From Hydrogenovibrio sp. 3SP14C1 (GTDB lineage Bacteria; Pseudomonadota; Gammaproteobacteria; Thiomicrospirales; Thiomicrospiraceae): a DNA stretch of 64,000 bases. The notes beneath the pieces are model-generated. The model was not told the origin of the DNA, made no database searches, and saw nothing but the letters and a program-made list of their open reading frames with translations. Positions within the stretch are counted from its first letter, which is position 1; each line of letters begins with the position of its first letter. This document shows positions 44,822 to 57,326 of this stretch, in pieces. Made by a program: the position numbers and the translations under genes. The stretch covers positions 124,001 through 188,000 of the forward strand of contig NZ_JARTLM010000001.1 of assembly GCF_029625905.1 (NCBI RefSeq), in the 5' to 3' direction.

Positions 44822-45727
44822 TTATTTAAATTCTTCCGCATACAGTTTCATAATCATTTTATGCTTCTCGCCACTTGGAATCCAGACCGCATTCTGTAAT
44901 ACATTCCCCGCTTCAACACACAACATGGTTGTCCAAGCGCCATTATCCATATCCGAGAACCCCTTAATAATTTCAGGACCCGGGTTCCATACTACAGCGG
45001 AATGACTATTTCCTTTTTCAATACAGATTCTTCTTTGGAGCTGAGCATCCTTAATTTTTACTGGCATTGATTGGTCAATAAAAACCGAATCAATCGGCGG
45101 AACAATTTCTAAGCTCCCCGCCTGTTGAACCGGGTCTGAATTTGTTAATTTGTCATAACAAAAGCTATGCTCTAAACCGTCAACCTGGATAGATTCAGCA
45201 TCCGAAACAGTAAAATAAGAATGGAACGCCTCTGTCACTTCAATATCATGATCATTCAAATTATGCGTCGTCAATGTCATCACCAATTCCGTGCCGACTT
45301 CAATTCTTAGCTCCAAACGAAACGCATGAGGCCAAAGCGCGAGTGATGCTTCATCAGACTCAAGCATTAAAACAATTTCAGTCAGCCCTGCCTCTAAATT
45401 TCTAACACTGTCTAGATGCCATACACGATTACGAACGAACCCGTGTGCCGGCAGTCCGGCTTCCGAAGCTTGACCAAACCATGGCCAACAGACTGGGATA
45501 CCACCGCGAACCGGTTTTTCACCAGTGTACACCGCCGTCTCCGACACCCACAAAAGATCTTCTCCTGAAGGATTACCACTCTTTGGCACAAAACTCAGAA
45601 CACAGGCTCCGTGCGGCGTAATCGTGGCTTTAGCAAAGTCATTTTCGACTTCAATCATCATTAATTGTTCTCGCATGGAAAGACGAACACCTGTTGCTTC
45701 AAATTGCTGAGCCATTCTGTCTAGCAT
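44822..45727 (-). CDS. yeaD: D-hexose-6-phosphate mutarotase (YeaD family)
   Basis: This 301-residue aldose-1-epimerase-fold protein interconverts anomers of glucose-6-phosphate-like sugars. Motifs include ATITPHGACVLSFVP, then RGGIPVCWPWFGQ, then LPAHGFVRNRVWHLDS (catalytic His), then TEAFHSYF and VVWNPGPE. A strong GGAGG precedes the ATG at 45727, and a second Met four residues later is also possible. It is the third gene of the aroK-aroB-yeaD unit on this strand, with a 27-base gap from aroB. Confidence 0.9.
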   Translation of the reverse strand: MLDRMAQQFEATGVRLSMREQLMMIEVENDFAKATITPHGACVLSFVPKSGNPSGEDLLWVSETAVYTGEKPVRGGIPVCWPWFGQASEAGLPAHGFVRNRVWHLDSVRNLEAGLTEIVLMLESDEASLALWPHAFRLELRIEVGTELVMTLTTHNLNDHDIEVTEAFHSYFTVSDAESIQVDGLEHSFCYDKLTNSDPVQQAGSLEIVPPIDSVFIDQSMPVKIKDAQLQRRICIEKGNSHSAVVWNPGPEIIKGFSDMDNGAWTTMLCVEAGNVLQNAVWIPSGEKHKMIMKLYAEEFK

Positions 45728-45754
45728 TCTTCTTCCTCCTCACATGCTTACAAA

Positions 45755-46831
45755 CTAACGATATTCAACCAAAGTCCGTTCCAATAGTTCCACTGGATAA
45801 TCTCCAGTCACATAGGCTTTACCGATGGTTTTCAATAAAACCAACCGAATCTGACCGGCCTGTACTTTTTTATCACCCGCCATTAAATCTAAAAACTGTT
45901 GAGTACTCATTTCCTTGGGTGGCAACACGGGTAAATGAGACGACTGTAAAATGGCGGCGATTCGATCCTGATCTGCTTGTGTTAAATCTCCCATCAACTT
46001 AGAAAGATAAACCGCTTGCATCATCCCAGCACTAACCCCTTCACCATGCAACCAATTACCATACCCCATTCCGGCTTCAATCGCATGGCCAAAGGTATGG
46101 CCTAAATTGAATAAAGCGCGCAAACCTGCTTCTTTTTCGTCTTTTGCCACAATCGTGGCTTTATTCTGACAAGAACGCTCGATTGCTTCTGCCAAAATGA
46201 CGGGGTCTCTTGCCAGCAGGCCTGGTAGATTTTGTTCCAACCACTCAAAAAACGGATAATCGACAATCAAACCATATTTAATAACCTCGGCAAGTCCTGC
46301 GGACAACTCTCTATCCTCAAGGGTGTTCAAGGTATCGGTATCAATGACAACGCATTCTGGCTGATGGAAAGCGCCAATCATGTTTTTCCCTTTCGGATGA
46401 TTTACGCCAGTCTTACCGCCGACAGAAGAGTCGACCTGTGACAGCAACGTGGTCGGAATCTGAAGAAAATTCACCCCTCGTTGGTAAGATGCGGCAGCGA
46501 AGCCTGTCATATCACCGATCACCCCGCCGCCTAAAGCAACGAAGGTACATTTTCGGTCAAAACGATTTTCAATCGCCACGTCAAAAATTTGATTCAAAAC
46601 ATCAAGGTTTTTATATTGTTCACCGTCCGGCAAAACAACCGTTTTAACGTCATATTCTGAAAAGGCTTGTTTCGCTTTTTCCAAATACAAAGGGGCAACC
46701 GTGGTATTAGACACAATAAGAACCTGCGTTCCGGTTACATAAGGCTTAACCAGTTCGGCTTGCCCTAACAAACCCTGTCCAATAAAAATAGGGTAACTTC
46801 TTTCCCCCAATTCAACTGTTAGTGTCTTCAA
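45755..46831 (-). CDS. aroB: 3-dehydroquinate synthase
   Basis: This 358-residue NAD- and zinc-dependent enzyme makes 3-dehydroquinate in the shikimate pathway. Key motifs are [57 protein letters not shown] and the metal-binding GHTFGHAIE. The start codon appears to be TTG at 46831 with AAGGA upstream, because MKTLTVEL is where homologues begin. It sits 10 bases after aroK. Confidence 0.95.
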   Translation of the reverse strand: MKTLTVELGERSYPIFIGQGLLGQAELVKPYVTGTQVLIVSNTTVAPLYLEKAKQAFSEYDVKTVVLPDGEQYKNLDVLNQIFDVAIENRFDRKCTFVALGGGVIGDMTGFAAASYQRGVNFLQIPTTLLSQVDSSVGGKTGVNHPKGKNMIGAFHQPECVVIDTDTLNTLEDRELSAGLAEVIKYGLIVDYPFFEWLEQNLPGLLARDPVILAEAIERSCQNKATIVAKDEKEAGLRALFNLGHTFGHAIEAGMGYGNWLHGEGVSAGMMQAVYLSKLMGDLTQADQDRIAAILQSSHLPVLPPKEMSTQQFLDLMAGDKKVQAGQIRLVLLKTIGKAYVTGDYPVELLERTLVEYR

Positions 46832-46841
46832 TCTCTTTTCC

Positions 46842-47366
46842 TTAAATGATTTTTTGCTCTGCCAACTTATCCAAAATTTGCTTGACTACGCGATGCACTG
46901 AAACCTGTTCTGTCTGAATCACCAAATCGGCCACTTCTTCATACAATGGGCCGCGCTCTTCAATCAGCTTTTTTAAAACCTGCTCTGGGTTTTCCGTTTG
47001 TAACAACGGACGATTACGATCATGTCGGGTTCGCTGAACCAAAGAATCCACCGAAGATTTCAAATAGACCACAAACCCTCTTGAACGCAGATTTTTGCGA
47101 TTATCAGAGTGCAAAATCGCGCCGCCCCCTGTCGCGAGGACAATTTCGGATTGCTTAGTCAGCTCATCAATCGCTGCTTTTTCGCGCGCACGAAACCCTG
47201 ACTCTCCTTCAATATCGAAAATCATCGGAATCGTCGCACCCGTTTTATCTTCAATCACTTGATCACTGTCTAAAAACTGATAATGCAGTTTGTCAGCTAA
47301 AAAACGACCGACCGTCGACTTGCCAGCGCCCATAGGGCCTACTAAAAAAATACTTTCTCTATGCAT
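46842..47366 (-). CDS. aroK: Shikimate kinase
   Basis: This 174-residue P-loop kinase phosphorylates shikimate. Motifs visible are [15 protein letters not shown] (Walker A), [14 protein letters not shown] (shikimate-binding Asp), [16 protein letters not shown] and RNRPLLQ in the lid. It is the first gene of the minus-strand shikimate unit and is divergent from gmk, and its ribosome site is weak. aroK-aroB order is common in gammaproteobacteria. Confidence 0.96.
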   Translation of the reverse strand: MHRESIFLVGPMGAGKSTVGRFLADKLHYQFLDSDQVIEDKTGATIPMIFDIEGESGFRAREKAAIDELTKQSEIVLATGGGAILHSDNRKNLRSRGFVVYLKSSVDSLVQRTRHDRNRPLLQTENPEQVLKKLIEERGPLYEEVADLVIQTEQVSVHRVVKQILDKLAEQKII

Positions 47367-47520
47367 AGACAGTATTGTAGCCTAATCACAACAATTTTAG
47401 GTAAACTCTGTTAAAATGTTGTGCCAAAACGGACAAGGTATTGCTCCCTCACGTGGAGTGCCGAATAGAAGCTTTCACCGCTTTAAGAACAATAAGAATA
47501 CAGACGTAAGGAATTTAAAA

Positions 47521-48138
47521 ATGGCTGGTTCTCTTTATATTATCTCCGCACCATCCGGTGCTGGCAAAACGTCACTTGTCAGCAAGCTGACTGAAAAAGA
47601 CAGTCGAATCCAGGTTTCTATTTCAAGCACCACTCGGCCAAAGCGTCCCGGTGAAGAAGAAGGTATCAATTATTTCTTTCTTTCCGTCAAGAATTTCAAG
47701 CAAAAAGTCACTGAAAACGATTTTTTAGAGCATGCTCAAGTATTCGACAATTACTACGGTACTTCTAAAAGCACGGTTGAAAGTAAATTAGCCGAGGACA
47801 AGGATGTCATTTTGGAAATTGATTGGCAGGGTGCTCAGCAAGTCAGAAAATTAATCCCTGAAGCCGTGAGCATTTTCATTTTACCGCCCAGCCTTAAAGA
47901 ACTTGAAAAAAGGCTCAAAGGGCGCGGAACTGACAGCGAAGAAGTAATCGAACGCCGTATGTCAGATGCCGTCAACGAAATGAAACATTTCAATGAATTC
48001 GATTATTTGGTCATCAATAATAATTTTGATATCGCTCTGACAGAACTACACAGTATTTTTTTAGCGAACCGTCAAACCTGTGCGAAGCAATATGACAAGC
48101 ACAGTGTGATGATTAACGAACTTACTCAACAACATTAA
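47521..48138 (+). CDS. gmk: Guanylate kinase
   Basis: This 205-residue enzyme phosphorylates GMP to GDP. The N-terminal YIISAPSGAGKTSLVSKL holds the P-loop, STTRPKRPGEEEGINYFF binds GMP, and EIDWQGAQQVRKL and the R(x)SDAVNEMKH region complete the fold. The ATG at 47521 follows AAGGA. An open frame reaching to 47416 would add 35 residues not seen in the family, so I reject it. The gene heads the kdnA-kdnB-kdsB-waaA series. Confidence 0.96.
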   Translation: MAGSLYIISAPSGAGKTSLVSKLTEKDSRIQVSISSTTRPKRPGEEEGINYFFLSVKNFKQKVTENDFLEHAQVFDNYYGTSKSTVESKLAEDKDVILEIDWQGAQQVRKLIPEAVSIFILPPSLKELEKRLKGRGTDSEEVIERRMSDAVNEMKHFNEFDYLVINNNFDIALTELHSIFLANRQTCAKQYDKHSVMINELTQQH

Positions 48139-49335
<1,197 letters not shown>

Positions 49336-49344
49336 GATTTTTAA

Positions 49345-50430
<1,086 letters not shown>

Positions 50431-50503
50431 TTTCTTCCATTCTGTCGCTTACAGTCTTTCAACCTAAGACTGTAAGGCACGCCCGTTCTTTTAAGGATTT
50501 TTC

Positions 50504-51250
50504 ATGAAAACTTACGTCTTTATTCCTGCTCGTTATGGCTCTTCGAGACTGCCTGGCAAACCGCTTAAATTAATTAATGACAAACCGATGATCCAACATG
50601 TTTTTGAGCGCATTTCAAAAGCAACAGGCATTGAAGCCGTCTATGTGGCAACCGATGACGAACGCATCAAAGAAGTGGTTGAAGGTTTCGGTGGAAACGT
50701 TGTCATGACCGCACCTGAAGCAGAATCTGGGACAGACCGAATTTCACAAGCAGCACAAGCAATTGGGCTAAAGGATGATGACCTTATCGTCAATGTCCAA
50801 GGTGACCAACCGCTTGTCAATCAAGGGTCGATTGAAGCAGTGATCGCCCCTTTCAAAGCAGCGGATTATGATGGTTCGTTTGAAATGAGCACTCTTTCTT
50901 TTAAAATCGTCAATGAAGCGGAAATAACCAGCCCGAAAGACGTTAAGTTAGTCACCGATATCAATGGATTTGCTCTTTACTTCTCTCGTGCAACCATTCC
51001 TCACGGCCGAGACTATTGGGATCATGATTCTTTTAAGCACTTAGGTGTCTATGCCTACACCAAACGCTTTGTGGATCTTTTTAATACCTTGCCGATGGGA
51101 CATCTAGAAGACATCGAAAAACTTGAACAGCTTCGCGCACTCGAATATGGACATAAAATCAAGGTAGTTGAAAGTGAATGGGATTCGCCTGAAGTGGACT
51201 TACCTGGTGACATCGAAATGATGGAAGCACTGCTAAACGCAGGCCATTAA
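50504..51250 (+). CDS. kdsB: CMP-Kdo (or CMP-Kdo8N) synthetase
   Basis: This 248-residue nucleotidyltransferase activates Kdo or Kdo8N with CTP for lipopolysaccharide synthesis. The N-terminal [14 protein letters not shown] is the CTP-binding motif, NVQGDQPL is the metal and sugar motif, and IDTQED-like [16 protein letters not shown] closes the site. In genomes with kdnA and kdnB this enzyme tends to prefer Kdo8N. An AAGGA box precedes the ATG. Confidence 0.95.
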   Translation: MKTYVFIPARYGSSRLPGKPLKLINDKPMIQHVFERISKATGIEAVYVATDDERIKEVVEGFGGNVVMTAPEAESGTDRISQAAQAIGLKDDDLIVNVQGDQPLVNQGSIEAVIAPFKAADYDGSFEMSTLSFKIVNEAEITSPKDVKLVTDINGFALYFSRATIPHGRDYWDHDSFKHLGVYAYTKRFVDLFNTLPMGHLEDIEKLEQLRALEYGHKIKVVESEWDSPEVDLPGDIEMMEALLNAGH

Positions 51251-51274
51251 CCCGATTACTATGCGACTGCTTCA

Positions 51275-52501
51275 ATGATTTACCAATCTCTGATTCGTTT
51301 ACTCAGTCCTTTAATTATCCTTATTATTGCTATCGAGGCGATTAAGCGGAAAGGAGGGAAACGCTTTTTCTGTCAACGCTTAGGGATTGAATTTTCAAAA
51401 AAAACTGGACAAAACGTCTCTTCCCCCATCTGGATTCACTGTGCTTCCATTGGCGAGGTTAAAGCGGCAGAATCTCTGATCAGACATTTAACTTCTTTTG
51501 AAGACATTTTGATAACAACCAGCACGCCGACTGGCGCGACACTCGTGCAGGAGCTTTTTTCAAACTCTGTCAGTCATAGTTACCTACCTTTTGATTGGCC
51601 TTATGCCATTCAAAACTTTTTAAAGACATTTACACCTAAAGCTCTTTGGGTAGTTGAAACGGAAATCTGGCCAAACTTATACCGTTTAACTCAAAAAAAA
51701 GGGATCCCGATTAGCCTGATCAACGCAAGATTATCCCAAAAAACTCTAAACAGTCCGGCATGGTTGAAAGCCACTTATCGTAAAACGCTGCTGTCCGTAA
51801 ACCAAATTTTGGCTAGAAGTCAATTAGAGGCTGATCGCTTTGAAACCTTAGGCGCACCCGTCGAAAAAATACACGTGCTGGATAATTTAAAGTATGCAGG
51901 GCTCGTAGATCAACCGGATTATCCACCTATTATTGACAGAGAATATGTACTGGCCGCTTCAACACACCATAATGAAGAACAACAACTCGTGTCGATCTGG
52001 TTAAAGCTTAATCGTCCTGAATTGCTAGTCATCGTTCCTCGGCATCCAAAGCGTCGAGATCAAATTTTAAAAGCTTTGTCATCAAATCGACAGTCTATCG
52101 CCGTCTTTAGTTTAAATGAGTTAGTGACCGACCAAACCAAAATCTACATAGATGATCAAATTGGCGCCTTAATGCCCTTATACGCTCATGCTAAATTGGT
52201 TATTATGGGAGGTGCTTTTGTGTCGAAAGGGGGTCATAATGTATTGGAACCAGCTGCGGTTAAGGCAACTATCATCACCGGATCAGATATGTCCGATTTC
52301 GAAGCCGAAACTCAACTTCTTTTAAACAAACAGGCAATGATTCAGCTGAACTCAATTAACGAGCTAGAACACACCATCCCGGCACTACTTAACAACGATT
52401 CAAAAAGACAAACCATGGGATTAGCAGCTTACCAGGTCATAAAGTCTCAATCTCATATCCTCAACGACTATTTGAAAGCACTAGGCTTTAACGAATCCTA
52501 G
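51275..52501 (+). CDS. waaA: 3-deoxy-manno-octulosonic acid (Kdo) transferase
   Basis: This 408-residue glycosyltransferase (GT30) adds Kdo, or here probably Kdo8N, to lipid A. An N-terminal membrane segment (about residues 6-20) is followed by WIHCASIGEVKAAESLI, then TSTPTGATLVQELF and YLPFDWPY. Later come VVETEIWPNL and the C-terminal GGAFVSKGGHNVLEPAA. The start has a weak ribosome site, but the length and N-terminus fit. It ends the lipopolysaccharide group. Confidence 0.94.
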   Translation: MIYQSLIRLLSPLIILIIAIEAIKRKGGKRFFCQRLGIEFSKKTGQNVSSPIWIHCASIGEVKAAESLIRHLTSFEDILITTSTPTGATLVQELFSNSVSHSYLPFDWPYAIQNFLKTFTPKALWVVETEIWPNLYRLTQKKGIPISLINARLSQKTLNSPAWLKATYRKTLLSVNQILARSQLEADRFETLGAPVEKIHVLDNLKYAGLVDQPDYPPIIDREYVLAASTHHNEEQQLVSIWLKLNRPELLVIVPRHPKRRDQILKALSSNRQSIAVFSLNELVTDQTKIYIDDQIGALMPLYAHAKLVIMGGAFVSKGGHNVLEPAAVKATIITGSDMSDFEAETQLLLNKQAMIQLNSINELEHTIPALLNNDSKRQTMGLAAYQVIKSQSHILNDYLKALGFNES

Positions 52502-52553
52502 CTTGAAAAGTTCCACTTTTTCCGGTTTTTCTTGCCAAATAGTCATTATTAAA

Positions 52554-52583
52554 TTGAAACTCTTTCCCATAATTCGGTAAAAT
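52554..52583 (+). promoter_or_regulatory. Promoter of the rpoZ-spoT unit
   Basis: TTGAAA (52554-52559) and TAAAAT (52578-52583) are separated by 18 bases. The start would lie about 25 bases upstream of the rpoZ ATG. No strong terminator is seen between waaA and this promoter, so read-through is possible. Confidence 0.6.
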
Positions 52584-52616
52584 AGTAATTTACTGAATTT
52601 TAAGGACTAATTACAC

Positions 52617-52841
52617 ATGGCACGCGTAACTGTAGAAGATTGTTTAGACCAAGTTGAAAATCGTTTTGAACTGGTTATTTTAAGCTCTAAACGAGCTCGC
52701 CAATTATCAAATGGTGCAGAACCAACTCTAGACTGGGATAAAGACAAACCAACCGTTATGGCATTACGTGAGTTAGCGGAAAACACGATTAACAAAGAAG
52801 TCGTAATGTCTGACCCTGATACTCCTCCTTTTTTCGGATAA
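52617..52841 (+). CDS. rpoZ: RNA polymerase omega subunit
   Basis: This 74-residue subunit helps assemble RNA polymerase and binds ppGpp together with beta prime. The sequence [20 protein letters not shown] and [14 protein letters not shown] are diagnostic. It sits 24 bases before spoT, the usual gene order in gammaproteobacteria, which links ppGpp target and ppGpp metabolism. An AAGGA box lies upstream. Confidence 0.97.
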   Translation: MARVTVEDCLDQVENRFELVILSSKRARQLSNGAEPTLDWDKDKPTVMALRELAENTINKEVVMSDPDTPPFFG

Positions 52842-52865
52842 TCGATAGGATCCAATACTCTTTTT

Positions 52866-55025
52866 ATGCCCACCCCAACTTCACTTGATGGCTTAATCGA
52901 AAAAGCATCAGCGTACCTTAAGAAAAGACATCTTAAGCAAATAAAAGCTGCTTTTGAGTTCGGGGAAGAAGCGCATAAAGGACAGACTCGAAAGACTGGC
53001 GGTGATTATATCTGGCACCCAGTTGCCGTAGCAGAAATCCTCGCCGACATCCAACTCGACCATGAAAGCTTAATTGCCGCCATCCTGCATGACGTGGTTG
53101 AAGACACTCCTTATACCAAACAAGATATTATCGATCGCTTTGGCAAAAATGTAGCCGAGATTGTAGATGGTGTCACCAAGCTTGGGAAACTGGAATTCGA
53201 TAACCCGCAAGAAGCTCAAGCTGAAAACTTCCGTAAAATGGTACTGGCGATGTCTCGTGATATTCGGGTCATCCTAATTAAGTTAGCAGATCGACTTCAC
53301 AATATGCGTACGCTTGGCGTCATGCGCCCAGACAAACAACGTCGAATTGCCCGTGAGACACTTGAAATATACGCCCCCATCGCAGCTCGTCTCGGCATCA
53401 ACGCTATCCGTATTGAACTTGAAGACCTTGGGTTTAAAGCCATGCACCCCTTTCGATTCGCGGTCTTAGAAAGAGCTGTCAAAAAAGCACGCGGTAATCG
53501 GGCGGAGATCGTAGAACAAATTAACGAATCGATCACGAACCGTCTTCATGATGAAAACATTCCAGCCAATGTCATCGGGCGAGAAAAACATTTATACAGC
53601 CTTTATAAGAAAATGAAGTATAAACATCTCAGTTTCGATGAGATTCTTGATATTTTCGCTTTTCGCGTCGTTGTGAATAGTGCTGATGAATGCTATCGCG
53701 TATTGGGATCCGTTCACTCTCTTTACAAGCCTTTTCCAGGACGCTTTAAAGACTACATCGCCATTCCAAAATCTAACGGCTACCAGTCTTTGCACACGGT
53801 GCTTTTTGGACCGTTTGGTGCCTATATTGAAATTCAAATTCGTACCAATGAAATGCATGAAGTTTCCGAACATGGCATCGCTGCACACTGGGTGTACAAA
53901 CAAGATGTCAGTGAAGATGGGCGCCCTATTGAACAACCGCTTTCAGCCGTTGAAATCCGCGCTCAAGAATGGGTTAAAAACCTGCTTGAAATCCAACAAG
54001 GTGCCGGTAACTCTTTAGATTTCTTAGAGAATGTTAAAATTGATCTTTTCCCAAATGTGATTTACGTCTTCACTCCGAAGGGAGATATCATTACCTTACC
54101 CGCAGGCGCGACGGCGGTTGACTTTGCTTATGCGGTGCACACTAATGTCGGTCACGGAACGGTTGGTTGTCGGGTCGATAAAAAACTCATTCCTCTTCGA
54201 ACACATCTGGAAAGCGGGCAAACGGTTGAAATCATTCGCAGTAAAGAATTACAGCCCAACCCTTCCTGGCTACAATTTGTTACCACGGCCAAAGCCCGCT
54301 CACAAATTCGAGCATTTTTAAAAAATCAGCAATCTGAATCTGCTCAAGCACTTGGAAAACGATTACTTGAAAAAGGCTTGCGTAACTTCAACATGTCTTA
54401 CACCGGTCTAACAGATGTCATTCGAGAAGGCATCGTGGTCGAGTTCAAATTGGAAAGCTGGGTTCATCTACTAGAAGAGATTGGGTTAGGTAAACGTCTG
54501 GCAAATTTGGTCGCTAAGCAAATCCATGACGTTGTTTTAGGGTCGGATGACTCTATCCTTAGACCTCATAGTGCAGAGGAGTCGGCTCAGCCGTTGGTTA
54601 TCTCGGGAACAGAAGGAATGGCCGTTAATTATGCAGGGTGTTGCCACCCTATTCCAGGGGATGAAATTATCGGTTTCATCAGTGCAGAAAAAGGCTTAGT
54701 GATTCACCGACAAGAATGTAAAAATGTTAAGCAATTCAAAAACCACCCTGAAAAATGGTTGGACGTTAACTGGGAAGAAAACATCACCCAAACGTTCGAT
54801 GTTGAACTACAACTAGAAATCTTGAATCGACGCGGTGCTTTAGCAACTGTTGCCAGTAACATTGCAGAAATGAAAACCGATATTGATCGAGTACGCTCAG
54901 AAGATAAAGACGAAACTTATAGCTTAATGCACATTGTGGTTCGTGTTCATACCCGTAAACATTTAGCAGATGTAATGCGTAAATTAAAACGCCTTCCTAT
55001 TGTTGAAAAAATCCAACGATTGTAA
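52866..55025 (+). CDS. spoT: Bifunctional (p)ppGpp synthetase/hydrolase SpoT
   Basis: This 719-residue protein controls the stringent response. The HD hydrolase domain has HPVAVAEILADI and ILHDVVEDTPYTK (about residues 55-85). The synthetase domain has REKHLYSLYKKMKYKHLSF and FAFRVVV (about 240-265). A TGS domain (YVFTPKGDIITLPAGATAVD, about 400) and a C-terminal ACT domain (about 640-719) follow. The HD motif is intact, which separates SpoT from a hydrolase-dead RelA. The next 217 bases before the Cache gene hold no clear gene. Confidence 0.96.
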   Translation: MPTPTSLDGLIEKASAYLKKRHLKQIKAAFEFGEEAHKGQTRKTGGDYIWHPVAVAEILADIQLDHESLIAAILHDVVEDTPYTKQDIIDRFGKNVAEIVDGVTKLGKLEFDNPQEAQAENFRKMVLAMSRDIRVILIKLADRLHNMRTLGVMRPDKQRRIARETLEIYAPIAARLGINAIRIELEDLGFKAMHPFRFAVLERAVKKARGNRAEIVEQINESITNRLHDENIPANVIGREKHLYSLYKKMKYKHLSFDEILDIFAFRVVVNSADECYRVLGSVHSLYKPFPGRFKDYIAIPKSNGYQSLHTVLFGPFGAYIEIQIRTNEMHEVSEHGIAAHWVYKQDVSEDGRPIEQPLSAVEIRAQEWVKNLLEIQQGAGNSLDFLENVKIDLFPNVIYVFTPKGDIITLPAGATAVDFAYAVHTNVGHGTVGCRVDKKLIPLRTHLESGQTVEIIRSKELQPNPSWLQFVTTAKARSQIRAFLKNQQSESAQALGKRLLEKGLRNFNMSYTGLTDVIREGIVVEFKLESWVHLLEEIGLGKRLANLVAKQIHDVVLGSDDSILRPHSAEESAQPLVISGTEGMAVNYAGCCHPIPGDEIIGFISAEKGLVIHRQECKNVKQFKNHPEKWLDVNWEENITQTFDVELQLEILNRRGALATVASNIAEMKTDIDRVRSEDKDETYSLMHIVVRVHTRKHLADVMRKLKRLPIVEKIQRL

Positions 55026-55266
55026 TTCTTTCCCTGATAAGAGCCGCACCAAAACCCATCATTCCACCCGTATATTGATTAAACATGCATTAAAATGAAT
55101 CACTTTTGGTGTAGCTAAAAAAGCTGTTTTTGCCCCTATAACCCTGATTTCTTTTAAAAACCTAACCATGGCATCCAAAATGCTTAAGTATCTTCTAATA
55201 TGACTTAACCCTTAAAAAAAGGGGCGGCAATTTCCCCGAGACTTGAATATACATAGCGAAGATAAA

Positions 55267-57279
55267 ATGGAATTAAATGCTTCACAAAACCTAAAACAAT
55301 ATACGCATTACTTACCGCAAGTGAAGCGCTACTTGGGAGAACTGGAACATCAAGACCTTTGGTGGACAACGGTTGCGATGGTTGGCAAGATTAATAATGA
55401 AAATATTGATCCTCAGCTGTTGGAATCGATTGTCGATACCCAAAAAGAATTTCAAAGTCTTCGTAACTTAATGATTGATGAACTTGTCAGTCGTTATCTC
55501 AACCGAGCGAACAGTGAAATCATTCTCAAGTCACAAGCCACCATCGATATTTTAATTCGTAATTTATTTGAGAGAACCGCCGACGTTGGTTTTCTCGCCA
55601 CTGATGACGACTTGATTGACTATCTATCTCAAGCTGAAACCACAGAAGAAGATCAAGAATTTATTCATAGACGCATTGAAGAGTATGTCGCTAAGTACAG
55701 TGTTTATGATGACATTCTACTCCTTACCCCATCAGGGGATGTGAAAGCCAAGCTCAACCCAAATAACCCGGTGACCCGTAGCAACGACCCCATCATTAAA
55801 GAAGCCTTAATAACTAATGAGCCTTATTTGGAGGTCTATAGACCATCGGATTTATTTCCAAATAAACCCAATAGCTTGATTTATGCAAAACGCATTGAAG
55901 CGACTCAAAATGGAGAATCTAAGGTCGTGGGAGTGCTTTGTTTAAGCTTTGAGTTCGATGAAGAGATGGCGTCCATCTTTCCAAAGCTAAGCAGTGCTGA
56001 GGAAGGCTATGAAATTATGCTACAGGATGAGAAAGGGACTGTAATTGCCAGCAATACCCCTTCTCAACACCCACTAGGAAAAAAATTTCCGCCACCGAGC
56101 CAAATGCACACACCTCAAGGCAGCGATAAAGGATTAAATTACACCACACAAACCCATGGTTACCAAGGATTCAAAGGCCTCCCCTGGTTTTGTCATACCC
56201 ATGCTTCTCACAATGTGGCTTTTTCTGGAAGCGAGTCCAGCGATGACTTAGGTGTGGTGATTGAAGAAGATTCCCCCATTTACCTTAAAGACTTAGATGA
56301 AACCAACTTAAAAGTGAGTACCTTGCTGCTCATTGTTATTCTAAACGGCAAAATCACCTCTTTAAAAAAGGATGTAAAATCTTTTTTACCGGTTTTAGAC
56401 AGCTTTCAAGACATCAGTAAGGATATCCAAACCATTTTCAGTGATTTTATTCACCATATTCATACGGTCTTGGTCGAAACCATTCAAAATAAAGTCAGCT
56501 TCAGCGCGACTTTAGCGATTGAAATCATGGATCGAAATCTTTATGAACGTGCCAATGATAGTCGCTGGTGGGCACTCAACAGTACTTTTAGAAAAATTCT
56601 CAGCGATCATCAAGACAAAGCGCCCGTAGGGGAAGAAGAAACTGAAACCCTGACGGATATTCTGCAATATATCAATCAACTCTATACCGTCTACACTAAT
56701 ATCATGCTGTATGACCGCAAAGGAAAAATCATTGCGGTTTCCAATCCTGCAGAAGGTCACTTAGTCGATACGATTTTGCCTCAACCGCAAGACACCTCTT
56801 CTTGCTTATCCATACAAGACACACAAGACTATGTGGTGTCGAATTTCCATAAAACCGACCTGTATGATGGACGATACACCTATATTTACCACGCCGCTGT
56901 AAAACACTGGCACAGTGAACATAAAAATGTAGGTGGCATTGCGCTGGTGTTTGACAGCGAACCTGAATTTAAAGCTATGTTAGAGGACACCAAGCCGACT
57001 TATGTCAACAAAGAAGTAGATGAATCGACGTTCAACCTCTTCACGACAGCAGAAGGCGAAATTATTGCGACCACCTCAGAGCATTACCAAATTGGGGACA
57101 TGATTGATCTACCAGATAAAGTCAAACACTGCCAGAATGGAGAGTCTGGTTCTACCAATTGGCATATTGGCGATCAACGCTTTATCTTGGGCTACAAAAT
57201 GAGTGGTGGCTATCGTGAATATAAAAACGGCGATGGGTATGAAAACAATGTCCTATCCCTAGTCTTTACCGGTTTCTAG
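55267..57279 (+). CDS. Soluble protein with two duplicated double-Cache-like units
   Basis: This protein of about 670 residues has no membrane helix. The first half has IDILIRNLFERTADVGFLAT, SVYDDILLLTPSGDVKA, and VVGVLCLSFEFDEE. The second half repeats these as IEIMDRNLYERANDSRWWAL, TVYTNIMLYDRKGKIIAVSN and VGGIALVFDSEPEF. Each half also ends in a similar strand pair (GTVIASNTPSQHPLG and GEIIATTSEHYQIG). This looks like a tandem copy of a double-Cache sensor, which is normally periplasmic. No output domain is present. The start may also be TTG at 55243. Function unknown. Confidence 0.72.
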   Translation: MELNASQNLKQYTHYLPQVKRYLGELEHQDLWWTTVAMVGKINNENIDPQLLESIVDTQKEFQSLRNLMIDELVSRYLNRANSEIILKSQATIDILIRNLFERTADVGFLATDDDLIDYLSQAETTEEDQEFIHRRIEEYVAKYSVYDDILLLTPSGDVKAKLNPNNPVTRSNDPIIKEALITNEPYLEVYRPSDLFPNKPNSLIYAKRIEATQNGESKVVGVLCLSFEFDEEMASIFPKLSSAEEGYEIMLQDEKGTVIASNTPSQHPLGKKFPPPSQMHTPQGSDKGLNYTTQTHGYQGFKGLPWFCHTHASHNVAFSGSESSDDLGVVIEEDSPIYLKDLDETNLKVSTLLLIVILNGKITSLKKDVKSFLPVLDSFQDISKDIQTIFSDFIHHIHTVLVETIQNKVSFSATLAIEIMDRNLYERANDSRWWALNSTFRKILSDHQDKAPVGEEETETLTDILQYINQLYTVYTNIMLYDRKGKIIAVSNPAEGHLVDTILPQPQDTSSCLSIQDTQDYVVSNFHKTDLYDGRYTYIYHAAVKHWHSEHKNVGGIALVFDSEPEFKAMLEDTKPTYVNKEVDESTFNLFTTAEGEIIATTSEHYQIGDMIDLPDKVKHCQNGESGSTNWHIGDQRFILGYKMSGGYREYKNGDGYENNVLSLVFTGF

Positions 57280-57298
57280 ACACATACTCAGCATCCCT

Positions 57299-57326
57299 AA
57301 AAACGCCCAGGTCTGGACGTTTTAGT
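57299..57326. terminator. Bidirectional hairpin between the Cache gene and the permease gene
   Basis: AAAACG-C-CCAG pairs with CTGG-A-CGTTTT around GT, with one mismatch, and T/A runs flank it. It overlaps the permease stop codon. The core CCAGGTCTGG is a one-base variant of the iterated palindrome. It can serve both convergent genes. Confidence 0.65.

Noticed and set aside
47416-47520. 35-residue N-terminal extension of gmk
   Set aside because: It overlaps the promoter region and the family starts at MAGSLYIISAPSGAGK; a good AAGGA precedes 47521.
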